From Circinella minor (Eukaryota; Mucoromycota; Mucoromycetes; Mucorales; Lichtheimiaceae): a stretch of 15,486 nucleotides of DNA. The notes below the pieces were generated by a model. The model did not search any database and was not told where the DNA came from. It was given only the letters and a program-made list of their open reading frames with translations. This document shows positions 1-9,717 of this stretch, in pieces. How positions within the stretch are numbered: position 1 is the first letter of the stretch; each line of letters opens with the position of its first letter. Location of the stretch: positions 1 through 15,486 of the forward strand of contig JAEPRB010000518.1 of assembly GCA_016758965.1 (NCBI GenBank), written 5' to 3'. The position numbers and the translations under genes were made by a program.

Positions 1-1863
1 CCCATCCCGTCCCACCCCCCCCCCCAAAAAAAAAACAATGTATTCTTTACATGTGCAACATATTAGTTTATTAAGAAACGACTCTTGCTTCACTCAATTC
101 CTTATTATGTTTTTTTTTTTTTTTTTTGCAAAGTGATGTATTTGTCTGGTGTAACTCTAAGGAAAAATGATAAAAATAACCCATAAACCGGAATAAAATT
201 CAAGCCAATTGCCGTAACAAATTTATCCGAATTTACATATTTCAGACAAAAAGACAACAAATAATTCATCATTACCCAACTATAACGAAATGAATTAAGA
301 AAATAGTGTTAGTGTTAAACAAGAAGAAGAAAAAAGGTAAATAATTTAAAACATAAAAGTTTGAAAAACAAAGCTGCTCTTTTTGAGAAAAAAATTTTTT
401 TTGTTACCATTGAACAAACTTCCAAAAGAAAACGTAAGAATCATAGGGACAAAATATTTGTAAGAGGTGAAAGGGGGAGCAACCGATTTTGTTTTTTTTT
501 GTTTTTTTCTTAAGAAAAAAGAGATCCGCCTCAAAAACGATACTTGTTTACTATTTCTAAGTACTTTTTCCTTTTACCTTTTTTTTTCAAGAAACAATAC
601 AAGGATCCAACCATAATAAATGAAATACTTCAGCTTCTTGTTGTCAAGATAAGATTTTTCCTTGAAGAATATTTTTTCGTGAGTAGCCCTAACAATTTGT
701 GTTTTTAGTAACCATAGATATCTCTCTGTCTTAGTCTTTTTTTTCCCTGTGTTTTCTTCAATGATCGCTTTTATCGCTTATCCTTGCGCCTGATTATTAT
801 TATAATGAAAGCCAAGAAAATCCGCCAGAGATGCATGACGACGCTATTTCTGATAACAAATATATTGACTTGAATGCCTCATTCAAAGTAAACTTTATAT
901 ATATATATCTATCAATGTCAACAGAAATAGACAACGACTAGAATAAATAGAATTTATATATTCCGTGAACCCGTGTTTCTGCTTTTCAATAAAGCACAAC
1001 AACATGAGCTATATACAGCTGTTCAGGATCGTTTTTCTTTTTTAAAAAAAAATCGACGGTGCCAACAAGAGTGACACCAACTCGGACCTACCAGATTAGA
1101 ATACAAACTGATTGATTAAAATGGAAAAAAGAATTGTAGCCAAGAATATGAATTCTTAAAACTGGTAAATGTGGTAAAAGTTCACATGACAACAAAAAAG
1201 AGTAATATGTATATCTGGTTCGTTTTTTTTATATATAGCTCACTATGACCTACTACTTACCTTTTAGTAATTTCACACATTTCTTGTATTAATCAAAGAA
1301 AACAATAAAAAAAAGCAGAAATGATGACAAAGAATAAGATTTGATTATTAAACTTTCTTTTTTTATTACTATGGCGACATTTAACTGGATAGCTACTTGA
1401 TACTACTTTTTTGTAATACGACATACAATTACACAATACCATGATGTGAACTGTATTAAAAGTAAAAATAAATAACTAATCGCTATAAACAATATGATAT
1501 ATTGCCTATCATCGTCTTATAATATGGTGCTCTTGAAAACAGTTAATGTATGCGCAGGCATATGGCAACTCCGCCTATACTTTATTTCTTTATATCCTAA
1601 AAAAAAAAAAGTCCTGTGACAACAAAAAAAAAGTAATTTGTTTTATATCATAATAATAATAAAATCGCAGGAGAAGTATATAGAACACATGTTATACTAA
1701 ACAGAAGGATCATCTTGTTTATGAAGTTCATTGATAATTCGGAGTTTCCGGGAGGAAACAATTACATACCCAGTGTTACATCCCCCCCCCATTTTCTTCC
1801 AAAAAAGAAGCACAGATAAGTAAATAAATAAAACACCTCCGGTTTCCGATGATTTGAAATATG
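1..1863. other. Non-coding AT-rich region
   Basis: No gene could be supported here. The first 35 bases hold a C11 run followed directly by an A10 run, and many A and T homopolymers follow. Open frames at 346-534 and 1697-1897 on the minus strand have low-complexity translations and no splice or family signal, so I treat them as chance. The last few hundred bases are presumably the promoter of the App1-like gene. Confidence 0.6.
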
Positions 1864-1871
1864 TATAAAAG
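1864..1871 (+). promoter_or_regulatory. TATA box of the App1-like gene
   Basis: TATAAAAG lies 123 bases before the start codon at 1987. A nearly pure pyrimidine stretch (about 1896-1966, including repeated CCCTTTTT units) follows it, the layout expected of a fungal core promoter with a CT-rich transcription start region. This is read from sequence only; the start of transcription is not known. Confidence 0.6.
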
Positions 1872-1895
1872 GAACGTGCCTTGTTCACTTGTGTC

Positions 1896-1966
1896 ATTTT
1901 TTTTTCTCTCTCCCCTCGATCTCTCTCTCTCGCTCTTTCCCTTTTTCCCTTTTTCCCTTTTTCTCT
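1896..1966 (+). promoter_or_regulatory. Polypyrimidine leader tract
   Basis: A CT-rich block between the TATA box and the start codon, made of CTCTCT repeats and then about three tandem TTTCCC/TTTTTCCC units. Such tracts commonly mark transcription initiation in highly expressed fungal genes; that role here is inference. Confidence 0.5.
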
Positions 1967-1972
1967 AAGCTT

Positions 1973-1990
1973 ATGCTTTTAGTATCATGA
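1973..1990 (+). promoter_or_regulatory. Five-codon uORF overlapping the main start
   Basis: ATG CTT TTA GTA TCA TGA reads as a five-residue upstream ORF (MLLVS). Its TGA stop (1988-1990) overlaps the main ATG (1987-1989) in an ATGA arrangement. If transcription starts in the CT tract upstream, ribosomes meet this ATG first, so the main protein would need leaky scanning or termination-reinitiation. The overlap is seen directly; the regulatory effect is inference. Confidence 0.5.
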
Positions 1991-4517
1991 CCATCCAATC
2001 CGAGAATTACCAGCAACAACTACATCATCCATACGCATCACCAAATAATGAATTCGGTTACGTTTATTCACCTACTAGTACTGATAGCTTCAATATGCCT
2101 GCATCATTTACTAATGTAATATCAACAAAATTAACATCGAACGATACAAACAGCAATACCATCACAAAGTCATCAGATCGTGAGGTCGTGTTATTTCCCA
2201 CTTATGCCATGCGTAAAAAAGATGGTAATAAAATCATTCTCAACACCAATGAAATAAAATAAAAAAGGCATCACCATCTCAGTTATTGTTACTTACTCAC
2301 GCCACCCCAATACCTTCTTTATTTTATATCTACTGCATCACTTTAAACATTATATATTTTTTTATAGATCCTTCTCAATGGGTAGTTCAAACAAAAGGAT
2401 GGGCATTGTCGCATAACATTTCTGTTGCCAAGCAAAAGGTTGCTATGGGTAAATATACGACTCACAATATATTTTTCTTCCTTTTTTTCCTAGTCGTGCC
2501 TGATTATTAAAAATAGCCTTAATAATCTTCTTTTTTTTTTGGCAAACAAATTACAATGACAATGACAAAGTAATAAAAAACAAAACAAGAATTAAATATA
2601 GTTTAAATATGCTTCTTTTTTTTTATTATAAAAAGGTGTAACCAAGAATATCGCTGGAAAAACTTCAGCTGATCGGCCGTCCTCGGATCGGTTTGAACAA
2701 CGGTTTAAATACTTTTTGGCAAAAAATAAAGGCAACAAAAAGTTTGTGATACATGCTGATGGTGCTACATCAATAGAACAGCGTATGCAAGATATTAGTA
2801 ATGATGAAAAACACCAACAAGATGAATATTCAACAACCGCTTATACGATTGACAACAACAGCAGTAATGATATGGATGCAGACATGATTGTAGATAAAAA
2901 TGCAGCAGCCATTGAGCCATTTTTTATTCCACAACAATCAACTAATAGTAAAGTTCGCCGAAGTTCGGCTGCGTCGACTGACTCAGGCTTTCAGTCATCA
3001 CCAGCTGACGACGATAATGAAAAAAAACTGGACGATGATTTTTATTATTATGAACAACCACTACAAAATATTAATACGACAGCTCCTCCGTTGTTGATTG
3101 ACCCATTATTGGCTTTTCGACCGGGTAATCCCCTCTCCACTGTTTTAGATGGAGGTCGAAGACCTCACTCCGCATCCACAACTTCCTTCCGCTCACAATC
3201 CGATTCTTCCACTTCAGGAAGTGGTCTTTCTTCTCCTTCTTCCAATACTACCTTTGTTACTTTTACTAGTAATAGTAATGACGAATTTTATAGTAATAAT
3301 AATCAACTTACTGTTGATTCAATAGAATCATCATCATCATCATCTACAGCCTCATCTTCTATGAACGAAACTACGACTATTGGTGCCACTACAATTACAT
3401 CAATCTACAACACTGAAATCAAGACTGAAAATACTGGATTTATGAATGGTGAAATAATCATACCCGATAGTCAAGTACAATTGTGGGCAAAAGAACATGA
3501 TCAATGTACAACACGTATTATTCGATTACGATCTCAAGCAGAGACTTTCAAGCCTTCTTTCGGTCATGTCAGTCTCGTTGAGCCAAAAGGAATTTCCATA
3601 ATATCAGATATTGACGATACAATCAAGGATACACAAATTTTGGCTGGTCCTCGTACTGTACTCTCTAATACATTTTTCAAACAATCACGCGATGTCCCAG
3701 GGATGGCTGATGCATATATGCATTGGGTAAGCTTAAGTTTATTTTAAATTTAAGGAGTAATTTGTATACAGGACCTGATCATACACATAATACAACAATA
3801 AAGATTACTAACTCAGAAATTATTAACATCATTATTCTGTTATTTTTTTTTTTATAATAATAGTATACACAAGGTGCAGCATTCCATTATGTTTCAAATA
3901 GTCCCTTTCAACTGATGCCTATGCTGGATCAATTTTTAAAATCAAGTGCTTTTCCACCTGGTAGTATGCATTTACGAGTTGATGGCAAATTATTAGCTCG
4001 ATTAATCGAAGTTCCCGGTCGTGCCAAACGTGATGCTATTTTACAGATTATGAAAGATTTTCCTCATCGCCAATTTGTTCTGATTGGTGATTCTGGAGAA
4101 ATTGATTTGGAAATTTATGCGCATATCGCCGCCGAGTATCATAATCGAATCTTGAAAATATTTATTCGAGACGTTTCTTCCAACAAGAAAAAAGATGAAT
4201 TACAACAACAGCAGCAGCAGTTAGGACGACGTAATACAATCTCAGCAATGACGTCCTTATTTACTCCAAACACATCAAAAAATAATAATAATAAACAACG
4301 ACCTCCCAATAGTATTAATAGCAACGATGCATCGAGTCGGCGCGCCGCCACATTAGGTGATATGTCCTCTATTCCTTCTGTTTCTTTGCAATCAAGAGTT
4401 GCTAAAGCAAAACAACTATGTAGTGTTGATATTGTAATATTCCAAGATGCAGAAACACTTAGAAGTGATTCTATTATTCGCGACGCGTTATGGAATTCTT
4501 TAGATGAACAGTCTTAG
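1987..4517 (+). CDS. APP1: App1-family phosphatidate phosphatase (4 exons)
   Basis: Exons are 1987-2224, 2368-2448, 2636-3726 and 3864-4517, joined by GT-AG introns of 143, 187 and 137 nt with the frame kept throughout; the product is 687 aa. The App1 family hydrolyses phosphatidate to diacylglycerol in a Mg-dependent way and in yeast acts at cortical actin patches. The N-terminal part (VVLFPTYAMRKK, then WVVQTKGWALS in exon 2) matches the family's first conserved block. A long Ser/Asn/acidic low-complexity segment covers about residues 140-400. The catalytic domain follows: DIDDT (431-435) is the DxDxT nucleophile motif, then FHYVSNSPFQ, FPPGSMHLR and GDSGEIDLEIY (545-555). A Q- and N-rich insert (about 580-620) precedes a conserved tail. 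All catalytic residues are present and there are no breaks. The start is the first in-frame ATG after the TATA box; the short uORF ends on it. No neighbour shares its function. Confidence 0.9.
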
Positions 4518-5933
4518 AATATTTGTTCGACAATAGTATCAACAACTAATAATTTATTACTTACAAACTAATACTCTTGTTCTTCCTCTCTCAATCTTTC
4601 TCTCTTTGTTAACATTTTTATTTATTTATTTCACTTATTATAATATTTGCATTTATTCATGATACCCATAATCAACCCCACATATTCTTTTTCTTCTGCA
4701 TGTTTCTGTACAAAGCAACGAGAGATTTTTGTCTCAAACCCACCGCATATCTCTTACTTCATAAAAAAAAACTTTTATCGTTCATTATCTTCTTTATTTG
4801 TAATAATTATATGCCTACTACTATTTTTCTTAGAAATACGTCCTCCCCAGTTTTCATCATATTTTTGTGCCTATCTCTTATTAGTATTAATATAGAATAT
4901 CTACCTGAGAAAGAAAAATTATTTTTATTATATAATAGCACTCCATCCCTTCGCCATCTTTTATTTTACATCATTCATTGTATTTTTCTTGTAAATAATA
5001 ATTAATATAACCATTTCTGTGTCCCATAGTATACATAAAAGTTCATGGTATTATTTTTAGTAATATACCCCAGCAACATGATTTCAAAAAAAAAATGAGA
5101 TCGAATGTTTCAAGTTTGACGGGTCCAAAAAAGGATAGTGGTGGGGGAGAAAGGTTGTTGAAAACTGAAACAACCTTAATTTTCTTTCGTTCCTGACATT
5201 TTATTATTATAAAAGCTCCATCATCATCTCCGGTTTTTTTTCCAAACGTTGTTTGTTTGTTTATTTATTACAAAATATTACTTCTAAAATCGAAATCAAA
5301 ACAATACATTACCTCACCAGTAATAATCTTTTCCGCCAAGAACGTGCCTGATTTTTATTTTCCATAGTACTATGATGTATTCCCCTTTTGACTTTCTATC
5401 TCCTTTAAGAATTTAATCTTTAATTTTTTTACCATCTAAAAAATTCATTTTTGATTAGCATTTTATTGTAAAGAAAAATGTAGTCCTTTGTTTATATTCG
5501 ATTTATGATGAATGATAATTATTTACGCTTCTTTTTCTATATTATTAAACACTTCAGATAAACCATTAAATGGTTGCTGAGTTCGATAATATTGCAATCC
5601 AACTTTTTGGGCTTGTTTTCTCGATTAATAAGTTTAGTTTTACTTTTAAGACGTCAGACAACAAAAACAATGACTCATGACCATAAAATTTGCCCTACCA
5701 ACAAAGGACACTCTTTTTTCCCGCCATTTTTCTTTTAAAAAAGCGTGAATACTTATTGATGTAAAAAATAAGGTTTTAATAAGTACGTAGCAACTTCTGC
5801 AAAAAAGAAAAAAGAATGAATCACAAGAAATTACACACCAAGAATAATAATATGCAATATTTACAAAATTTCTTCTCTCATTAAAAAGTATAATAAATAT
5901 AGCTATTACCTATTTTGTCTCAGAAAGTTGTGA
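4518..5933. other. Intergenic, AT-rich, no gene seen
   Basis: This lies between the 3' end of the App1-like gene and a transposon-end-like motif. Two overlapping plus-strand frames (4647-4895, 4700-5005) give hydrophobic, Phe/Leu/Ile-rich translations typical of T-rich DNA and lack a credible start context, so I do not call them. A G-rich patch and a hairpin lie near 5121-5177. The 3' UTR of the App1-like gene must be in the first part, but no clear polyadenylation signal stands out. Confidence 0.5.
5151..5177. repeat. Perfect 9-bp inverted repeat (hairpin)
   Basis: AAGGTTGTT (5151-5159) and AACAACCTT (5169-5177) are exact reverse complements around a nine-base loop. It sits next to an unusually G-rich stretch (GTGGTGGGGGAG). 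It is not in a gene and has no known role. Confidence 0.5.
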
Positions 5934-5953
5934 TACAGTGATTTACGTTTAAA
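5934..5953 (+). repeat. Solo transposon-end-like 20-mer
   Basis: TACAGTGATTTACGTTTAAA matches, with one difference, the right end of the Tc1-like element on the opposite strand at 11309-11328 (TACAGTGATTTGCGTTTAAA). Both begin with the TA dinucleotide that Tc1/mariner elements duplicate on insertion, and they point towards each other. The similarity does not clearly extend inward. It may be the end of a related element, or the far end of a larger unit. Confidence 0.45.
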
Positions 5954-6354
5954 AATCAATAATGTATTAAATAAGTTCCAACCTCGCCGAAGCTTTAAAA
6001 GACGAAGTGTATAAAATTAATAAATCTAGTTATATGATGCAGCTTAAAATAAATATGTAAATATGTTTAATAAAAGAGTCTTTTTACCATATTTCAAAAA
6101 AAAAAAAAAAAAGTTATGGGGAGGCCTACAATGTTTGTTTGATTTTTTTCCTAAAGAAGCCAACACTCCAGAAATCTAGCAGGAATGTAATTGCACTACG
6201 ACTGACATTGGAAAGCTTGAGAGTTTGGATAGTTGAAAAGAGTGAGTCTAACTCTTATTTTATACTTTTCAGCCTTATTCATTAATAGCAAAAAAAAAAG
6301 CTTTTTATTTTGCAAATCATAAAACTTGATTTTTATTCATTAAAACTAATCACA
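5954..6354. other. Intergenic, no gene seen
   Basis: This is the 3' flank of the broken minus-strand gene. It holds a run of 17 A at about 6096-6112. Since that gene runs on the minus strand and keeps an intron, the run is not a retroposed poly(A) tail. Nothing else could be supported. Confidence 0.4.
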
Positions 6355-7014
6355 TCAATTATATTGAATGGGGCAATCTCGAGCTTTGGAGCTTGAGTTG
6401 CTAGCCATATTAAATAAAGCAACAATATCAGGGCTTGATGAACTAGAATGCAGTGGTGAATAATTTGGCAATGAGGTGGAATAACAGCAATACCAAAACA
6501 CATGGGTCACATACAACAATGTTTGGAGGCTTTTCACAGTAGCAAATGATTCAATTGATACTGTAATAAAGAGTCTGGAACTTTGACACGACCAATCTCA
6601 GTCATGGTATAAAAGCGCTGGTGAATTCTCTGCGTCATATAAAAAATCAATTGGAATCCGTTAACTTGAAATGAAATGGTAGGATGTCCTTTGTTTAAAC
6701 AATTATTCCTTGATAAAACGGCCAATTTCAAAGTGTCTATACAAAGCGATTGTGTGGTGGTACTATCATCGCCAGGTTTTACCTCGCCATACCCAAGATG
6801 TCTTCCAAATCCCGATTGGATCAATGTTGATATGATTGCATCTGCTCGTATTTCAGGTGTTACTTCATCCATCTTGTTTGGCCATCTCAAAATGACTTTC
6901 TTCGTGTTGTCCGCCAAGATCGGTGATAGCAACGGTTCATAGTATCTGGTTTGAATATCAACTTCACCAACTTTGTTCTCTTCCACTATCGTGTCCAAGG
7001 GTAATTTCGTAAGC

Positions 7015-7085
7015 CTATTATACCCACAGAATAAAAAAAGATATATAAGCCCTTATTCAAACCCTGTTCATCCGACTACACTTAC
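7015..7085 (-). other. Intron of the broken gene
   Basis: Donor GTAAGT at 7085 and acceptor TAATAG ending at 7015 join GIGDM to LTKLPLDTIVEEN in frame. Clean splice sites inside a decayed gene imply that inactivation is fairly recent. Confidence 0.7.
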
Positions 7086-7479
7086 ATATCACCAATTCCT
7101 TCAATAATATGCCCTTTTAAAGAATCCATATCAGCAGCAAGCGTTAATAATTGAAGTTTCGCTTGTTTGGGTGTCACAGTGTTTCGATCAATACAAGTTA
7201 AAATGTCCATCACATCCGTGTACTCTTTTTTTGTAAACTCGGGGCATGTATCTGGAATTTTATTTCGCAATAATTGTTGTTGATTAATTGACAGTTTATC
7301 AAGCAACTCTTCGGTGAAAAAAGACATCATCGTATTGCTGTGTTGGTTTCTTGCTAAAAATAGGACATCGCCCAAGGCTAATAATTCTTGGATGTTGCTT
7401 TAAAGCATAATAGGTTTAGCTATTTTGCCAGAGTGAATTTGATAACATCGGAAAATAGCTGTAACATCGAAATCATCGA

Positions 7480-7572
7480 CAATATACATTTTTAATCATG
7501 CCGTCATTTCCAATATACATCTTTAATCATGCCACCATTTCCAATATACACTTTTAATCATGCCACGATTTC
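7480..7572. repeat. Three tandem 31-bp repeats
   Basis: Units 7480-7510, 7511-7541 and 7542-7572 each begin CAATATACA and contain TTTAATCATGCC, with only a few differences. They lie in the coding part of the broken gene. Two extra units add 62 bases, which is not a multiple of three, so the array shifts the reading frame. There are no spacers, so it is not a CRISPR array. Confidence 0.85.
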
Positions 7573-8248
7573 GACCAAATAATGACCAAGATCGTTTCCA
7601 TTATTGATAACTAAAGTTGGTTCTGATGATGTTGGTATAGCTGGTTCCGATGTTGCTGGCATGGCTGGTTCCGATGTTGAAGGCGTTGGTCGTTCTGATG
7701 CTAATGTAGTACTTGCCAAAAGCTGTTCAGAATTTTTTACTAAAAGATTGTTCGCGGCAGTAGAGCATTTTGAATTAGCTTCCACCAAAGCTTTTTGGCT
7801 TCTTTGCTCTGTCCAGAATTGTTTGCAAAGAATTCTCTTTTTCCAATTAGTAAAATCCTGTTAAAGACGAATCTTGTCCTCTGATGGAATATGATTATCA
7901 AGAATGGCCTTATAACGGGCATGGCATTTAGTTTGATCAGTATAGTCAAATTCTTTTGCAAAAGACATGACATCAAGGTTCTCCTTGTTTCTCAAGCACC
8001 AAGAAGTATCCACTGCCAACACGCGTGGACGCTTATTACTTGATCTAATTGTTGGGTTTTTTCGTTTGCTGTCCATTTTGAACCATAAGATTGAGCTATT
8101 AAACAATAAGATAAACTGTGTTTCATTTTTTAATTTTACGTCACAATGTGAAGGGAAAAAATCACACGTTTTTTTTCAGAAGAAATCAGAGGAGTTGTTT
8201 CATTTTATCACCACTCTTCAACCACCACAACGACTACATGCACCGCTC

Positions 8249-8422
8249 TCATACACCACCCTCAGCCTCACAATTCATACTATTTGGTGCCACCATTGGA
8301 AGTATATCTTTGACCGTGCACCCTTCCGCGCAGGGATCATTGCCAATATCATTGACAACAAAATAAGATTGTTTCAAAGGAGGATTATGAATCATGAAGA
8401 GGTTCCGGTTGTAGAATCTCAT
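8249..8422 (-). CDS. 57-aa ORF, unknown, possible upstream exon
   Basis: ATG at 8422 opens a 57-residue frame (MRFYNRNLFMIHNPPLKQ..., then NDIGNDPCAEGCTVKDILPM) ending at TGA 8251-8249. I do not recognise it, but its composition is more protein-like than other chance frames nearby. It lies 172 bases upstream of the broken gene on the same strand, ends in a GTATGA donor-like string, and a good acceptor (TTGTTTAATAG) follows just before that gene's ATG. Joining them does not give an open frame with the donors I see, so it may be a decayed exon, a separate small gene, or chance. Confidence 0.3.
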   Translation of the reverse strand: MRFYNRNLFMIHNPPLKQSYFVVNDIGNDPCAEGCTVKDILPMVAPNSMNCEAEGGV

Positions 8423-8841
8423 TAGTCATTTCTTCTATTCTCCCCTCTCTTTTCTTCCTCTTTTCTCTGTTCTTTCTTTTCCTTTTTTTCTATCTCTCTC
8501 TACTATAGACCTCTCAATTATATATTAATTAAACCCACTAAACGTATGTTCTTTTCTTTCTTAATTACACTTTTCTCATTAATTCTTTACAACGGGCGAG
8601 TTTTTTTCTACTTTTCGATACAATATTTAAATTATACAAAAAAAAAAAAAAATTCAGACAGGACATCGTCTCTCTCACTTCAAATCAGCTAGAAAAATTT
8701 CCTAATAAACTATTTAAGCTCAATCTAACAAGCTAAAGAGATCGTTATAAGTGTCGATAGCGAACAGTGGTTAATTCAGTAGTAATTAAAAAAAAAAGGT
8801 TTATGAATGTACTTATGAAAAAGAAGAAAAATAAATCACTT
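8423..8841. other. Intergenic, CT-rich tract and A-run
   Basis: A pyrimidine-rich block (about 8424-8510) resembles the leader of the App1-like gene, but no plus-strand gene follows. A run of about 15 A lies near 8639-8653. No coding region was seen. Confidence 0.4.
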
Positions 8842-9041
8842 TCAGCTTTTTAGTTTTAGATAGGGCTGTTGATTAATCAAGATAGTTAGCAACAAGATAG
8901 TTAGTAACAAGTTAATTGAGCTCACAAAAACGAAAGAAAAAAAACACAAGCAACAGAAAAAGAGGTAGGCTTAAAACGATTTCTTTCAGTGATTACCTTT
9001 TTAATCTGGTTATCACTAAATAGATCTTTTAGTCGCGTCAT
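8842..9041 (-). CDS. Possible 22-aa two-exon ORF
   Basis: ATG at 9041 opens MTRLKDLFSDNQIKK (9041-8997). A donor GTAATC follows, and 131 bases later an acceptor ATCAACAG leads to eight more codons ending in TGA (8865-8842). The intron contains TACTAAC, the classical branch point, and a second GCTAAC 15 bases on, because a 15-bp sequence is duplicated there. The result is only 22 residues and I do not recognise it; it may be the 5' remnant of a lost gene. Unspliced, the frame would run on to about 8922 with a Phe-rich tail. Confidence 0.25.
8880..8912. repeat. Tandem 15-bp repeat (two copies)
   Basis: AAGATAGTTAGCAAC is followed at once by AAGATAGTTAGTAAC. On the minus strand this duplicates a CTAAC branch-point-like sequence inside the possible intron at 8866-8996. 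Confidence 0.6.
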
Positions 9042-9365
9042 TTTGGAGAGAAGAGAATGAAGGGCAAGTACCGCAATATCCGGAACAGAAAACAAGAGTT
9101 GCGAGGAAAGTGTTACATTTTGGTGCTTTATTCTACAAAAAACTTGCAAGAGATGCTTGAGTCAGTAGACTACTTCGAATAGCCGAACCTCTCTTGATAC
9201 CAACCCTTGGGACTTTAGTATTATTTATAATACATAAAGCACTTTGGACTTAGGTTCTCCTCCACACAAGTTGTTATTAATTTAAGTAATACTGACACTA
9301 CTATTTTTCTATGTCAAGTTTCAATACTACAAGTGTTTACATGGCAAGCAGCGGAAAAAAAAGTG
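9042..9365. other. No confident gene
   Basis: The minus-strand frame of the preceding small ORF stays open to about 9149 but without an ATG, and reads like 5' untranslated sequence. Nothing else is supported up to the transposon-end-like sequence. Confidence 0.35.
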
Positions 9366-9386
9366 GCGACCCTTGCATTACTGGTT
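9366..9386 (-). repeat. Transposon-end-like sequence
   Basis: On the minus strand it reads CAGTAATGCAAGGGTCGCCA followed by C and a T8 tract. The CAGT start and following T-run resemble the ends of Tc1/mariner elements, which would place the element to the left. There is no TA directly before it and no matching partner in the window, so this is a tentative solo end. Confidence 0.3.
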
Positions 9387-9610
9387 GAGGTAATTCTGAG
9401 TCAATCTAAGAATATACTCAGTTTATTTCAGTGCCAAATACAAGACAGTCTGAAAGGAATAACAATTAAGTGGAGGATTATTTTGTGGAATCAGCAAGAT
9501 CAATAAGCACATACCAAATATGGAAATCTACCAAGGCTCACTCATGGTTACCGAAGCATACAAATCAAGAATATGTTATCCATAAGGGAATTCTCATGAA
9601 AAGCACCTTA
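9387..9610. other. Flank of the transposon, no gene seen
   Basis: No coding region. If the Tc1-like element were complete, its left outer end (about 70 bases) should lie at about 9541-9610, but that sequence does not match the right end, so the left end looks lost or replaced. Confidence 0.4.
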
Positions 9611-9654
9611 TTTATAAACTAATGCAAATATCTTTGATCATGAATAAAAAAAAA
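9611..9654 (+). repeat. Left inverted repeat (inner part)
   Basis: TTTATAAACTAATGCAAATA then a diverged TTTGATCATG and A-run; the mirror copy is at 11212-11256. Confidence 0.75.
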
Positions 9655-9717
9655 ACGCTTACAATATTTATAATGCTTATGTGTCATGAAATATCAAGTT
9701 TATTAATAATAAAATAG

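Larger units (their letters stand above)
6355..8076 (-). pseudogene. Broken nuclease-like (GEVKP) family gene
   Basis: Runs from ATG at 8076 to TGA at 6357-6355. In order it encodes: a basic, NLS-like N-terminus (MDSKRK...SSNKRPR); a Lys/Gln-rich helical stretch; an S/T/P linker with repeated TSEPA units (about 7600-7700); a QELLALGDVLFLA segment; a 71-nt GT-AG intron (7085-7015); then RADAII...LGYGEVKPGDDS, a D-TLKLA helix and FQVNGFQLIFYMTQ. The D...E-x-K pattern resembles PD-(D/E)XK nucleases; that fold assignment is inference. Breaks: in-frame TAA at 7863-7861, TGA at 7560-7558, TAA at 7402-7400, a 31-bp triplication that shifts the frame, and a one-base shift near 6548-6536, after which SFATVKSLQTLLYVTH continues in another frame. 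The retained intron argues against a processed copy. An acceptor-like pyrimidine-TAG site ends at 8096, so an upstream exon may exist. Confidence 0.7.

Noticed and set aside
1697..1897. 66-codon minus-strand frame over the App1 promoter
   Set aside because: It overlaps the TATA box, contains a run of G-rich low complexity and has no family or splice signal.
4647..5005. Two overlapping plus-strand frames of 82 and 101 codons
   Set aside because: Their translations are Phe/Leu/Ile-rich as expected from T-rich DNA in any frame; no recognisable motif.
6096..6112. A17 run as a retroposed poly(A) tail
   Set aside because: Wrong orientation for the minus-strand gene, which also keeps an intron.
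6676..6942. 88-codon plus-strand frame
   Set aside because: Antisense to the GEVKP coding exon, whose minus-strand translation carries the recognisable motifs.
7480..7572. 31-bp repeats as a CRISPR array
   Set aside because: The units are directly adjacent with no spacers, in a eukaryotic coding context.
7967..8425. 152-codon plus-strand frame
   Set aside because: It is the antisense shadow of the broken gene's N-terminus and of the 57-aa minus ORF, and passes through T-tracts.
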